Positions 36,971 to 46,280 are shown, numbered from the stretch's first letter. The stretch is DNA of 53,325 nt from Allomuricauda sp. CAU 1633 (GCF_017313225.1 NZ_JAFLNE010000007.1:94693-148017); one strand, 5' to 3'. Notes: generated from the sequence alone by a model not told the origin. Program-made: numbers and translations.

Positions 36971-39241
36971 TTACAATGTATTTGTCACCAGTTTTTTAGT
37001 ATTTGAACCCTTATTTTCCTTAGATTGAAAAGACTCTTCATAGGCCTGCAGTACGGTTAAATGTGAGATAAGATAGGCCAACGAACTTTCGGCCCCTTGA
37101 TTTCGGTTCACCCCATAATTTTCAAAACCATCACAGCACCCTTTGGTCTCAAAATCATACAGACTCATACGCATATCGTTTTCGCCCAAAAACCACATGA
37201 ACGAGGTGAACAATTTTTTCAGAAAATCACGATTACCCGTCAATACATAAGCTTGATGGTACATTAGCACCATGGCCTCGGCATCGATGGGCTGTTGTGC
37301 GAACATGGAACGTTCCTTGTCCTTTACATACCAATCCTTGTTTCCGATGATGGATAAATAACCATCCTTCATCGTATGTTCGGTAAGAAAATCCATGGTG
37401 TCAAAGGCTACTTTGGAAATATCCCCGTCCTCCAGAACTTCCGCCGCGTGTAGGAGTGCCAAGGGTAAAATACCATTATCATACGCCAGAAGTGACTCAA
37501 ACCACTTCCAATCTTCTGTATGGTTTTGATCATAATGGGAAACCAGTATATTGGCCAACTTATGCAAGGTCCCTTTCATGGCATCATCGGAAGCATTCGT
37601 CCTGAGATAATGGCTGATCCCGATCATGGTATTGGCAATCCCCCTTATGGATTTGATACTGTCAAAATAGGGAACGGCATCGAAAAAAACCAATTTGCCT
37701 GTTTGATAATAGGCATCGTTGGGCGCATTTGCCAAAAGATATCCCAGGGCCCAAATGGTTCGGCCAAAGGAATCCTCAGAACCTTTTTCATCCAAAAAAT
37801 TACGGTTGAAGCTCAGAAAATTCCGAAAGGTGCCGTCCTTGTTCTGCATGTAATGGATATAGCTCAAATATACGGGCATGAATTCCAGGGCAAGTGGATC
37901 TTTTTTCTGTTTATAGGTCATACAGACCATTAAAAGCGCCCGGGCATTATCATCCAGACAATAGCCTTCCTTTAAGTTCGGAATCCCGAATTTTGCATGT
38001 TGGATAATACCGGTGTCATCGGTCAATCTTTTGATATGGACCAGGGAAAATGGGGGCAACAGCAAAGGATCTATGACGTTTTCTTTCTTTGGCAAGGGCT
38101 CCTTGGGTCTCGATAGTACCTGTGTTATTAGATCGGTATATTTTTGTCCGATTTTGGGCCAGGTGATGTCTTGCCCATATTCCGTTGCATTTTCTTGGAT
38201 CTCGTGCAGGTTTTCTGGATTTTCCAGTAATTCGTTTAAAACTTCGGACAGGCCATCAGAGTCGTAAAAATCAAAAAGGCGCCCTTTGTTTTCCACAAGC
38301 AATTCCGCGGCATGCCAATAGGGGGTAGAGACTACGGCACAACCCGCACCCATGGCATAGGAAAGTGTGCCACTGGTGATCTGTGCCTCACTAAGGTAGG
38401 GGGTGATGTAAATATCACAGGCAGAAAGATATTTAAAGAGCTCATTTTCATCTATAAACTCATTGAGCAACAATACATGCTCATTGAGTTTCAGTGACTT
38501 TATAAGGACCTGGAGATAATTTCGATATTCTTCCCCCGAATGTCGCAACACATTGGGATGCGTTTTTCCCAAGACGATGTACAAAACTTCAGGATGCTTT
38601 TCAATGATTTGTGGCAAGGCCCTGATCACGGTTTCAATGCCCTTATTGCGACCGATGAAGCCAAAGGTCAGGAGCAACTTCTTTTCATTCAGTTTAAATT
38701 CCGTTCTCGACTCCTCCTTATCATAATGGATGTCCGGGACACCATGTTCTATAAGTACTATTTTTTCTTCGGGCACATCATATAGCTCTACAAGAAAGTG
38801 GATGGCCTTACGGCTCATTACCACAATTTTATCGGACATTTTGCAAATTTCCTTTAAGATGGCCCTTTCATTATAGGATGGTGTTTCCAGAATGGTATGC
38901 AAGGTTGTGATTAACGGGATGTTCAGGCGGTGTAGGAGGGGCAGGATATAGACTCCGCCCAGACCTCCATATATGCCAAATTCATGTTCAAGTATGCACG
39001 CATCCGCCCCACTGAGATTAATGTAGTTGACGGCTTCCAGATAATCGGTCTGTTGTTCTTGGTTGATGCTCAATTTTACTTCGGGTGGATAGTGATAGTC
39101 CTGGTTATGGTCGTTCATGGCGAAAACCATAATTTCTTTGACCCCCTTGCCGTTTTTCAACATGGAGTGGGCAAGGTTTTGGGTAAACGTGCCAATACCA
39201 CATTCACGTGGTGGATAGGTGCCGATATAGGCTAGCTTCAT
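36971..39241 (-). CDS. GT4 glycosyltransferase fused to a six-hairpin glycosidase-like domain
   Basis: The start at 39,241 (MKLAYIGTYPPRECGIGTFT) is the conserved N terminus. Residues 1-390 are a GT4 (GT-B fold): LLTFGFIGRNKGIETVIRAL, SACDIYITPYLSEAQITSGT, YAMGAGCAVVSTPYWHAAEL. Residues about 400-740 form an (alpha/alpha)6-like domain (GIPNLKEGYCLDDNARALLM, GSEDSFGRTIWALGYL, ENYGVNRNQGAESSLAYLIS). This fused arrangement is seen in Bacteroidota GT4 proteins near GH130 genes. The donor sugar cannot be told. It probably makes a mannose- or glucose-containing glycan turned over by the GH130 enzyme. Confidence 0.9.
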   Translation of the reverse strand: MKLAYIGTYPPRECGIGTFTQNLAHSMLKNGKGVKEIMVFAMNDHNQDYHYPPEVKLSINQEQQTDYLEAVNYINLSGADACILEHEFGIYGGLGGVYILPLLHRLNIPLITTLHTILETPSYNERAILKEICKMSDKIVVMSRKAIHFLVELYDVPEEKIVLIEHGVPDIHYDKEESRTEFKLNEKKLLLTFGFIGRNKGIETVIRALPQIIEKHPEVLYIVLGKTHPNVLRHSGEEYRNYLQVLIKSLKLNEHVLLLNEFIDENELFKYLSACDIYITPYLSEAQITSGTLSYAMGAGCAVVSTPYWHAAELLVENKGRLFDFYDSDGLSEVLNELLENPENLHEIQENATEYGQDITWPKIGQKYTDLITQVLSRPKEPLPKKENVIDPLLLPPFSLVHIKRLTDDTGIIQHAKFGIPNLKEGYCLDDNARALLMVCMTYKQKKDPLALEFMPVYLSYIHYMQNKDGTFRNFLSFNRNFLDEKGSEDSFGRTIWALGYLLANAPNDAYYQTGKLVFFDAVPYFDSIKSIRGIANTMIGISHYLRTNASDDAMKGTLHKLANILVSHYDQNHTEDWKWFESLLAYDNGILPLALLHAAEVLEDGDISKVAFDTMDFLTEHTMKDGYLSIIGNKDWYVKDKERSMFAQQPIDAEAMVLMYHQAYVLTGNRDFLKKLFTSFMWFLGENDMRMSLYDFETKGCCDGFENYGVNRNQGAESSLAYLISHLTVLQAYEESFQSKENKGSNTKKLVTNTL

Positions 39242-39514
39242 CTTGGATGGGATTTTGTTGGAGCAAGGGGGCAACCCCTCTATAGGATGCGCCCCTTATA
39301 GTTTCTATTTACAATGCTTGTTTTGGTATCCCTGTGTGCACTTATTTTCTTTAGGTTCAGTGCGAGTTTTGGTTTGTTTGATTTTGAAGGGGTCTTGTTT
39401 CCTTTTGACATTTTCTTTGGGTTTAGTGAAATCCGCTTTTCCGAAACCACATCGGAAAACAAGGATAAGATATTGAAAATCAATAAAAAAAAGTTGAATA
39501 AAAAAGGAGTATAG

Positions 39515-39530
39515 TTGCATAAATCACAGA
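39515..39530 (-). promoter_or_regulatory. Shared stress motif, weaker copy facing the GT4 gene
   Basis: Reads TCTGTGATTTATGCAA on the reverse strand. It shares TGTGATTTATG with copies c and d but lacks the first T-G and the downstream GTATAA element. The distance to the start is long, so its role is uncertain. Confidence 0.45.
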
Positions 39531-39627
39531 TTTGTGCCGCGCTTGAAAAATGGGGGATTGGGTAGTTCCTTTTTTTGGGTTCCATTTTTGACCTTAATAC
39601 GGAACACGGGATCCCACAAGAAAATCC

Positions 39628-39644
39628 ATGTGTGATTTATGTAA
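39628..39644 (+). promoter_or_regulatory. Shared stress motif, copy c
   Basis: Reads ATGTGTGATTTATGTAA, 95 bp upstream of the two-domain BON gene. GTATAA follows at the same offset as in copy d. Confidence 0.65.
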
Positions 39645-39739
39645 TTGCTTTCCGTTGGTGTATAATGGCACTACCGATGCAATGTTCGACCTTTATCAGG
39701 TTGTGGAAAGTGATTCCTACACGAAATAATCGGTTGATC

Positions 39740-40180
39740 ATGAAAAGTAATGCAACATTGCGGATGGATGTTCAAAATGCCATTAAACGGCAGCCCCTGT
39801 TGCATGCCGATCAGATCGGGGTTACTGCCGACCATGGCGTTGTTTCCCTTTTTGGCACCGTGGATAGCTGCGCAAAAAAATTGGATGCAGAAAATGCGGC
39901 CAGTACGGTTATTGGTGTCAAGACATTGGTAAAGAACATCCAAGTGGAGTTCAGGGACGCCTTCAAAAACGCCAATGGGCAAATGGGCGGAAAAGTCTTG
40001 AAAATATTGATGTCCAATCCGTGTGTGCCCCATGATGGGTTGACCGTAAACGTTGAGGATGGTTGGGTCACATTGGAGGGTGAGCTCCCCTGGAACCACC
40101 AAAAAGAGGCCGCGGAAAGTGCTGTGTGTTTTCTGTCCGGTGTAAGGGGCATAACCAATAATGTTAAGATCGTCCCGTGA
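39740..40180 (+). CDS. Double BON-domain stress protein
   Basis: The start at 39,740 (MKSNATLRMDVQNAIKRQPL) is chosen because it matches the paralogue at 28,802. The 146 residues contain two BON domains: GVTADHGVVSLFGTVDSCAK with TVIGVKTLVKNIQVEF, and DGWVTLEGELPWNHQKEAAE with FLSGVRGITNNVKIV. It lacks the third domain of the paralogue. There is no signal peptide. It is transcribed rightward opposite the GT4 gene, under stress motif copy c. Confidence 0.92.
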   Translation: MKSNATLRMDVQNAIKRQPLLHADQIGVTADHGVVSLFGTVDSCAKKLDAENAASTVIGVKTLVKNIQVEFRDAFKNANGQMGGKVLKILMSNPCVPHDGLTVNVEDGWVTLEGELPWNHQKEAAESAVCFLSGVRGITNNVKIVP

Positions 40181-40201
40181 TCATGCAATGGCATTGCATA
40201 A

Positions 40202-40324
40202 ATGGATGTGGAAGATCATAGGGCACGGGACATACAGAACGTCTGGGATATAAAAAGCAAATTGGAAGGAAATTACGGTAATGCTTTGGTCGATCAAATG
40301 ATATGGAAGGTATTTGAAAAGTGA
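40202..40324 (+). CDS. Possible 40-residue protein after the BON gene
   Basis: An ATG frame 21 bp after the BON stop encodes MDVEDHRARDIQNVWDIKSK and a helical remainder ending in MIWKVFEK. It is acidic and predicted helical. I do not recognise it; it could be a real small gene in the same transcript or chance. Confidence 0.35.
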   Translation: MDVEDHRARDIQNVWDIKSKLEGNYGNALVDQMIWKVFEK

Positions 40325-40438
40325 TAAAGGCCGTATAAGGAAACAAGATGTATGATTTATCAAGGGAACAATAAATGTACTGTTTTGTCCTTAATCGCGG
40401 TTGGACCCCATTTATAAGGTGCCTTCTTTTTATGACCA

Positions 40439-41605
40439 TTAGCCTGGGACGTCAAAAAAAGGCGTCCTTTTTTCTGCCACACATCGGGCCGCATATAAGT
40501 AGTTTGATGCGCTCCAGGTCTGCCAGTCCTGCCCCATGGGTTTTCCGTCCTGGGCCCTGTACCATTCATTGAAACCGAATTCAAGTTCCTTGTTCCTGGC
40601 TTTTTTGATAAGCCGGGTCAACGCCAAGAGTTTTTTTTCCGCCAGACCATAGTTTTTGTTGGCCACAAGGGCCGCAATGTAAAACCCGGTTATAAAGGGC
40701 CATATACCGCCATTGTGGTAATTTCCAGGTTGGTTGAAATCAGCGTATCTAGGGACCCAATCCGAATCGCCCGGGCGGATAAAAGGGAAAAAATTAGGGG
40801 AGAGGTCAATGGACAGTTCCTTTGTTTTTCTCATCGAAGAACATGATGTTTCAATCCATTTGATTATGGCCTTTGCCCTTGATGGTGAGGCCATACCCGA
40901 TAAGATGGCCATACTGTTGCCCAATAGATCGAAGCGCTCGCTACTATAGACCTTATAGGACCATAGGGCGTAATAGGGTTGACCGTCAATGGTCAGTCCT
41001 TCAGGTTCTTTGTTGCTCATTTTATCCGGATAAAAGATTGGTCGCTCCATTTCGAGCCGTAATTGTTCGGCCCTCTTGGTGTTTCCGTACAGTTTTAAAT
41101 AGGTGTACGCCAATATGTTCACAAACAATCCATGGCCCAACACCCATTGCTCGTCCCGCCAATCACTGGTGGGCAAATGTGCCACGATGCATCGGTCGGA
41201 CGGACTTTGATACTCCATCCATAAAAGGGCCTTTCGGATGGCAGCTTCCAAAAAAAGAGGTTCCTGGGCCACTTTTCTGAAAATATAGACAGCAATTAGA
41301 AACAAGGGGGTGGTATCGCTGGCACCCCGATCTTCCCTATCATGGACCAGAGAGGGAATATGGCCCCGCTTGGATTGGTTTTGGGCCAACATGAGCAAAA
41401 CATGCCGTACAGTTTGCAACAGGTCGGCATTGTTCGTTACAGCAATCCCCAGGACGGAAACCAAAAGGTCACGGGTATAGGGTTCGGGATATCCCCAACC
41501 GGCTGTTCGCGGCAGATCAAGGAACGGCCCCTTTGAATTGTGCAGGAGCACTTCCAGAGCGGCCCTTTCCGCGGATTTTATGAATTGTTTGTTTTCCGAG
41601 GTCAT
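40439..41605 (-). CDS. GH100/alkaline-invertase-like (alpha/alpha)6 glycoside hydrolase
   Basis: The 388-residue protein is an (alpha/alpha)6-barrel enzyme. Motifs include PYTRDLLVSVLGIAV, GASDTTPLFLIAVY, YHNGGIWPFITGFYIAAL and FNEWYRAQDGKPMGQDWQTW, which resemble neutral/alkaline invertases (GH100) and amylo-alpha-1,6-glucosidases. The substrate is unknown. It is the last gene of the SPFH-PIG-L-GT4-GH operon; its start codon follows the GT4 stop directly with no overlap. It may trim the glycan made by the neighbour. Confidence 0.85.
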   Translation of the reverse strand: MTSENKQFIKSAERAALEVLLHNSKGPFLDLPRTAGWGYPEPYTRDLLVSVLGIAVTNNADLLQTVRHVLLMLAQNQSKRGHIPSLVHDREDRGASDTTPLFLIAVYIFRKVAQEPLFLEAAIRKALLWMEYQSPSDRCIVAHLPTSDWRDEQWVLGHGLFVNILAYTYLKLYGNTKRAEQLRLEMERPIFYPDKMSNKEPEGLTIDGQPYYALWSYKVYSSERFDLLGNSMAILSGMASPSRAKAIIKWIETSCSSMRKTKELSIDLSPNFFPFIRPGDSDWVPRYADFNQPGNYHNGGIWPFITGFYIAALVANKNYGLAEKKLLALTRLIKKARNKELEFGFNEWYRAQDGKPMGQDWQTWSASNYLYAARCVAEKRTPFFDVPG

Positions 41606-42748
41606 TTACACAATACCTAATTTATCCTGTATTATTTGGATGAATTTTTTGGCCACGACCCTGTAATCAAAATGTTCCACCACATGTTCCCTTGCCGCAC
41701 TGCCCATGGCTATCCGTAGTTGTTCATTGCCCATGAGCAGGAGCATATACTTGGCAATTTCCTGCACATTGGCCCGGTAATCGACCGTTCTGGGAATATC
41801 GAACACGATTTTGTGTTTGTTTTCAAAGCCAGATTCTTTTCCCAAAAGCACTTCCTTAACAACGATTTTTTGTGCCACCTCGGCGAGAAATGCCGTTTTT
41901 TCATGTAAAAGTGTGTCCAACATTCCCATGGCCCTGATGCCTATCACTGGTTTTCCGCAAGCTCCCGCCTCCACTTGGGGCATACCGAACCCTTCAAGAC
42001 GTGAGGGGGCCGCATAAATATCACATGCGCCAATGAGATACGGCATGAAATTTCGGGAAACGGTATTGGTGGCGTAGGTGACATTCTTTTCAATGCCCAA
42101 ATGGGTGGCCATTTCCAGGTCTAGGAGGTTCTGGGCCTTGGTCCTCGGTTGTGGCCATACTTTACAGACATATTTCCAATCAGGGGCCCTGGCGTCAATG
42201 ATCGCCAGGGCCTGCATGACCTCCTGGGCACCTTTTGAAGCGGCATCACCACCAACGGTCAAGATCATTAATTGGTCCGGGGGAATGCCCAATGATTCAC
42301 GTACCGCCACAATTTTAGGGTCATTTTTGTCAAAAGGGACAAAAGATGTGGTATCACAACCAACGGGCAACACCTCGATAGTTGAGGCCTTGATGCCATC
42401 CCTTACATACATTTCCTTGACCCAGTTTGAAGTTACCAGGATCAGGGGCAGATCGTTCAGGACTTCTTGATAGTTGGCAATGTAACCATCGGCAACCAAC
42501 CAAGGTATGGGCACAATGCCATAGCGCTGGGGGTGCAGTACCAAGTGGGGGGTATGGCCCCAATAACCAATGCCCACCACCACATCGGGCTCGAACCATC
42601 TGTAATACCATTCTTTTTCCTGTGCCGACTCAAAATGGACCGCATGTGCGTCCACTCCAAGTTCCAGAAGCCCACGATAAAGCAGGTCGCCCTGCGTGGC
42701 AAGACCACCGGGAGAAGGTGGATAATCGTAAAGGACCAGAACTTTCAT
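41606..42748 (-). CDS. GT4-family glycosyltransferase
   Basis: The start at 42,748 (MKVLVLYDYPPSPGGLATQG) is the conserved N terminus and lies 10 bp after the PIG-L stop. The 380-residue protein has the GT-B fold with ILTVGGDAASKGAQEVMQAL and the nucleotide-sugar motif IGACDIYAAPSRLEGFGMPQ followed by EAGACGKPVIGI (EX7E type). The acceptor and donor are unknown. Placement next to a PIG-L deacetylase resembles the BshA-BshB and MshA-MshB logic, where a GlcNAc is added and then deacetylated; that analogy is inference. Confidence 0.9.
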   Translation of the reverse strand: MKVLVLYDYPPSPGGLATQGDLLYRGLLELGVDAHAVHFESAQEKEWYYRWFEPDVVVGIGYWGHTPHLVLHPQRYGIVPIPWLVADGYIANYQEVLNDLPLILVTSNWVKEMYVRDGIKASTIEVLPVGCDTTSFVPFDKNDPKIVAVRESLGIPPDQLMILTVGGDAASKGAQEVMQALAIIDARAPDWKYVCKVWPQPRTKAQNLLDLEMATHLGIEKNVTYATNTVSRNFMPYLIGACDIYAAPSRLEGFGMPQVEAGACGKPVIGIRAMGMLDTLLHEKTAFLAEVAQKIVVKEVLLGKESGFENKHKIVFDIPRTVDYRANVQEIAKYMLLLMGNEQLRIAMGSAAREHVVEHFDYRVVAKKFIQIIQDKLGIV

Positions 42749-42758
42749 TTCCTGAATC

Positions 42759-43421
42759 TTAAGTGGGTTGCTGTTGAATTCCCTCGTGCTCCAGCCATTT
42801 TTGGGCATCTATCCGGTTTTCAAATTTCCAGAAGGCCTCTTCCTTGGGTGTTGTCTTTGCTTCAAATCCTGTTTTCTCAAATCCATACACCTCAGTGATT
42901 ATCCGGTACTTTTCCTTCCAAATGGTTTTTGGAAGCGCTTGATGGATATTTGCATCCTTTATCGCCTGGGGATAGTATTTTCTGTATCCGTATTCAAAGG
43001 CAAAGTTCCATAACTGATCCGTGGAAATTTTTTGTTCGTTCCACAATTCGATTACGGCCCTTCCTATTTCTTCATGACGCAAATGCCGTGTATATTCACC
43101 TGTAGGACTGTGCGTTAGGACAAGATCGAATTTCCGTTCGGGAAGTAGGTCCAAGATGGCCTTCTTTACCATATTTTTGTTCAAGGGTCTTTGCTCCTCA
43201 CCATCGTCCAGATCGCCCATACAGCCCTCAGCGTTATAAATGGCAAGGGCTTTTTTAAATTTTGGGCCGCGATCACGGTCATTTTTTCTGCATAGACAGG
43301 CAATGAACCAATGATGCCCTGGATACATCAGTAGGGTGCCACCGCACCACAAGGTCTCGTCGTCGGGATGTGCAACGATGACCAAGATGTTCTTTTTCTC
43401 CATGGTTTTGAGTGTTTTCAT
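42759..43421 (-). CDS. PIG-L family deacetylase
   Basis: The start at 43,421 (MKTLKTMEKKNILVIVAHPD) is chosen since the longer frame reads into the SPFH gene. The 220-residue protein has the zinc motif VIVAHPDDETLWCGG, and the third ligand region THSPTGEYTRHLRHEEIGRA. These enzymes deacetylate GlcNAc-containing substrates. Its position between SPFH and GT4 genes suggests it acts on the GT4 product. Length is typical. Confidence 0.92.
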   Translation of the reverse strand: MKTLKTMEKKNILVIVAHPDDETLWCGGTLLMYPGHHWFIACLCRKNDRDRGPKFKKALAIYNAEGCMGDLDDGEEQRPLNKNMVKKAILDLLPERKFDLVLTHSPTGEYTRHLRHEEIGRAVIELWNEQKISTDQLWNFAFEYGYRKYYPQAIKDANIHQALPKTIWKEKYRIITEVYGFEKTGFEAKTTPKEEAFWKFENRIDAQKWLEHEGIQQQPT

Positions 43422-43434
43422 TGAACTATCGGGT

Positions 43435-44307
43435 TTATTCCATTTTGGATTTTTGGGTGATCGGAAGTACCGCTCCGGCCATTTCACCGATAATGTTTAC
43501 CAGTTCACTGCCCGTGGGAACCACTATTTTGGTGTTCGTCTGTAAGGAAGTTTCCACAGCTTGCAGCTTTCTAAGGATCTGAGCGTTGCCGATAAAAAAC
43601 TTGTCGGCCGCCTCGTTCACGAGCTTTATTGCTTCGGCCTCCCCCTCGGCGTGTAATATCTTGGCCCGTTTATATCCTTCGGCTTCTTTTATTTTGGCCC
43701 TTTTTATACCATCTGCCACAGTTTCCGCAGCTGTGGCCGAATCCACGGCCGCGATTTTTTCATTCTCCGCCTTTACCACTTTGTTCATGGTTTCCTGTAC
43801 ATCCTTGGGTGGGTCAATTTCTTTTAGCTCCGTTCTCACGATCTCAATGCCCCAACCCATGGTCTCCGTGTGGAGTGTTTTATATAGGTCCGCATTGATC
43901 TTTCCCCGCTCACTATTGGCGGATTTTAAGGTCAAGGTACCAATGATGTTCCTGAGCGTTGTACGGGCAAGGTTTACGATTTGATACCTATAATCGTTTA
44001 CATTGTAGATAGATCCCTTAACACTTTCTTCGTCATCCTTCACCCTAAAATATACCTGGGCATCCACGCTGGCATTCAAGTTGTCATTGGTGATGATCTC
44101 TTGGGGCTGCGCATCCACCATTTGCTCCGTAACGTTGACAATGAACATACGGTCAACGATCGGGATGATCCAATGGAAACCGGGACCGGCAAAACCTGAG
44201 TATTTCCCCAATCTTTCTATCAGGCCCCTTTGGGTGGGGCGAACGATTTTAATCCCTATCAATAGGATGATCAATACGGGAACGATAATCATGGGATACG
44301 TATACAT
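43435..44307 (-). CDS. SPFH-domain membrane protein, stomatin/paraslipin type
   Basis: The 290-residue protein has one N-terminal membrane helix (MIIVPVLIILLIGIKIVRPT), an SPFH domain (ERLGKYSGFAGPGFHWIIPI, ARTTLRNIIGTLTLKSANSE, GWGIEIVRTELKEIDPPKDV) and a C-terminal alanine-rich coiled coil (AAETVADGIKRAKIKEAEGY). Such proteins form ring-like scaffolds in membrane microdomains and often pair with an NfeD protein, which is not here. It heads the operon that continues with PIG-L, GT4 and GH. Confidence 0.92.
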   Translation of the reverse strand: MYTYPMIIVPVLIILLIGIKIVRPTQRGLIERLGKYSGFAGPGFHWIIPIVDRMFIVNVTEQMVDAQPQEIITNDNLNASVDAQVYFRVKDDEESVKGSIYNVNDYRYQIVNLARTTLRNIIGTLTLKSANSERGKINADLYKTLHTETMGWGIEIVRTELKEIDPPKDVQETMNKVVKAENEKIAAVDSATAAETVADGIKRAKIKEAEGYKRAKILHAEGEAEAIKLVNEAADKFFIGNAQILRKLQAVETSLQTNTKIVVPTGSELVNIIGEMAGAVLPITQKSKME

Positions 44308-44355
44308 GTCAGACTAGTTTAATGTTGTTCGTTGATGGCTTTTTTCAAGATGGGG

Positions 44356-44700
44356 CTACTCATAACCACTTTTAATGATAGTGGAGATCATTTTGAACCG
44401 TTCGTTGGCCTTTATGACATTTTTGGAGTGGGCAGGGATGATAATGGCCTGTCCGGTCTCCAAGGTATGCGAATGGTCTTCGATCAAGATTTCGGCCCTG
44501 CCCTCTATGATTTGGATAAACGTATCGAATGGCAATGTTTTTTCCGTTAGGTTTTCACCTGAGTCAAAAGATACCGCAGTGACATTTCCAGTGGTTTTTT
44601 TTATGATGGTCTTGATGACCACTGCATTGGGAACGTATTCAATGATCTCGACAATGATGAAGACTTTTGATTTTTCGACCTCTATATTTTCCATATCCAA
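44356..44700 (-). CDS. Small cupin protein
   Basis: The 114-residue protein is a cupin barrel: VVIKTIIKKTTGNVTAVSFD, FIQIIEGRAEILIEDHSHTL, GQAIIIPAHSKNVIKANERF. It is clearly related to the cupins at 26,247 and 46,628 (EIIEGKAQI / HIIEGKAEL; HRFKMI / HKFKMI). It is upstream of the SPFH operon on the same strand, 48 bp from the SPFH start, so possibly part of it. Only scattered histidines remain, so metal binding is doubtful. Confidence 0.88.
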   Translation of the reverse strand: MDMENIEVEKSKVFIIVEIIEYVPNAVVIKTIIKKTTGNVTAVSFDSGENLTEKTLPFDTFIQIIEGRAEILIEDHSHTLETGQAIIIPAHSKNVIKANERFKMISTIIKSGYE

Positions 44701-44905
44701 AGTTTTATGGGAGGAGGGTTATGCGTTTTTACATTCCTTCCTGCCACCTGAATAAAGGTGCGTCATTTCTAAGGATAATGTATTACACGGGAAACGGGAA
44801 TAGTTACAGTTTTCCCACATTTATCAAGGGATTTTTAGGAGCCGGAGTAGCTTCGGTGGTATACCGCGAATACTGTCCGGATAATGTTCCTTTTTCCAAA
44901 AAGGA

Positions 44906-45466
44906 TTAGATGTCCTCCAGGTTCTTAAGGCGTTTCTTTTTCAATTTTTTATAAAAGGAAGGGGTCAGCCCCGTGATTTTTTTAAACTGGTTCGATAAAT
45001 GTGAGACACTACTGTAATGCAGCAAATAGGATATTTCGGTCAGGTTCAACTCATTATACAGCAAAAGTTCCTTTATCCTTTCTATTTTGTTCATGATTAT
45101 GAATTGCTGAATGGTAATCCCCTTTACTTCCGAAAACGTGTTTGCCAAATAGGTATAGTCATATCCCAATTTTTCGCTGATGTAGTCAGAGTAGTTCACT
45201 TTGGGCAGTTCATCTGAATAGTGGATCATTTCGATGATCACCGCCTTGATTTTTTCAATGATGATCTTCCTATTGTCGTCAAGAAGCTCTAGGCCGGATT
45301 TCATAAGGCTTTCACGTAACTGCTCTCTTTGAAGATCGGTGATATCTTCCAAGATCTCTATGGTTCCAAGGTCTACATTGACATAATGGATGCCGAGTTT
45401 TTTGAGTTCCTCCTTTACTGCCATTTTACAGCGCAGGCTTACCATGTATTTTATATATAGCAACAT
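44906..45466 (-). CDS. AraC-family transcription regulator
   Basis: The 186-residue protein has an N-terminal segment VSLRCKMAVKEELKKLGIHY and a C-terminal AraC DNA-binding domain with both helix-turn-helix units: LTEISYLLHYSSVSHLSNQF followed by KKITGLTPSFYKK. There is no large ligand-binding domain, so it may sense through the short N-terminal part or another protein. Position in the stress cluster makes it the prime candidate regulator of the shared motif. That link is inference. Confidence 0.9.
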   Translation of the reverse strand: MLLYIKYMVSLRCKMAVKEELKKLGIHYVNVDLGTIEILEDITDLQREQLRESLMKSGLELLDDNRKIIIEKIKAVIIEMIHYSDELPKVNYSDYISEKLGYDYTYLANTFSEVKGITIQQFIIMNKIERIKELLLYNELNLTEISYLLHYSSVSHLSNQFKKITGLTPSFYKKLKKKRLKNLEDI

Positions 45467-46280
45467 TGTTTTTGTGTTTGTAGTTCTAGGGCAAGCGAAG
45501 CAATGTGTACGTTACTGGGTGTTTTATACGACCCTTTGTGGGAATCATGCAAACATCAGGAGCGAATTTCAACGTACCTTCTGCTGATAAGAGCAATAGG
45601 GCCATGTAAAATGAAGAAACAGAAAATCCACTGATAAATGAGATTTTTGACCTGACCCTTTCTTTCCAAATGGAGTTCTATGAAATATACGATAATTTAA
45701 TGGAAACACCACTCTTTTTAAGCCATGAATACAAAGGTGTATACAAAAATCGGATTTGAGGGGCGCTACAAATTTCTCCAGGTACAACCACGGGTTTTCG
45801 AGAAGGGAACGGCAACGGGTTCGAACCCTATGGGATCAGGCTATGTCTGTGGTCATCTTGTTTTGGAAAATGCAATCCAGATTCCACCACCTAGGATATA
45901 TGTAAGATTTATAAAGATTTGTGTTGTGGACTCCCTAAATGTATGCACCATCTTTGTATTGTTCATTTCTACTAAAAAAACAGTGATGACCTGTATATTA
46001 TGAAAGAGAAGAATTTTACACATGTGACCCTTGAAAAGATCAGGCGTTTCTTTAGACCCATGTTTTATAATGGAAGAAGCGGGCAGATCCAGGAAGGACA
46101 AAAAATGGACAAGGATTTGCCCTGGTTTATTTAATGCCAAGGAAGATGAAAGCATTCACGGAAAAAGGAAAAACTTTCAGTTTAACAACAGTACTTGTTT
46201 AATTGGTCGGTAAATGCTTCTGAATTTTTGTCAGAGGCTCAGAAAAGGGCAGGAACTAAAAAACACTGCCCTTTTCAACC
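45467..46280. other. Long intergenic region
   Basis: About 810 bp with no recognised gene. A 44-residue frame at 46,000-46,134 (MKEKNFTHVTLEKIRRFFRP at its start) has no supporting context. The region holds the hairpin at 46,243-46,275. Confidence 0.4.
46243..46275 (-). terminator. Hairpin after the small gene at 46,281
   Basis: Ten-base perfect arms (aaaagggcag / ctgccctttt) with a 13-base loop. On the reverse strand it follows the stop at 46,281 by 5 bp. Confidence 0.6.

Larger units (their letters stand above)
39242..39739. other. Divergent promoter region of the GT4 and BON genes
   Basis: About 500 bp without a gene. It carries two oppositely oriented copies of the stress motif about 100 bp apart (39,515-39,530 and 39,628-39,644). 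The leftward copy is 273 bp from the GT4 start. Confidence 0.5.

Noticed and set aside
39280..39585. 101-codon reverse frame upstream of the GT4 gene
   Set aside because: Its sequence follows the AT-rich promoter region and a motif copy; no protein-like conservation is evident.
40446..40473. Hairpin with a T run on the forward strand (ggacg / cgtcc)
   Set aside because: It lies inside the coding end of the GH100-like gene with a 5-bp stem; it could end the BON transcript but evidence is weak.
44721..44909. 62-codon forward frame with a GGAGG sequence in front
   Set aside because: It lies between two reverse-strand genes, overlaps the AraC stop and resembles no family; Bacteroidota do not depend on such ribosome sites.
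45819..45835. gggttcgaaccc, resembling a tRNA T arm
   Set aside because: It is a short self-complementary sequence with no acceptor stem or other tRNA arm around it.
46000..46134. 44-codon forward frame
   Set aside because: It has no partner gene, no family and no terminator, so it is kept only as part of the intergenic description.
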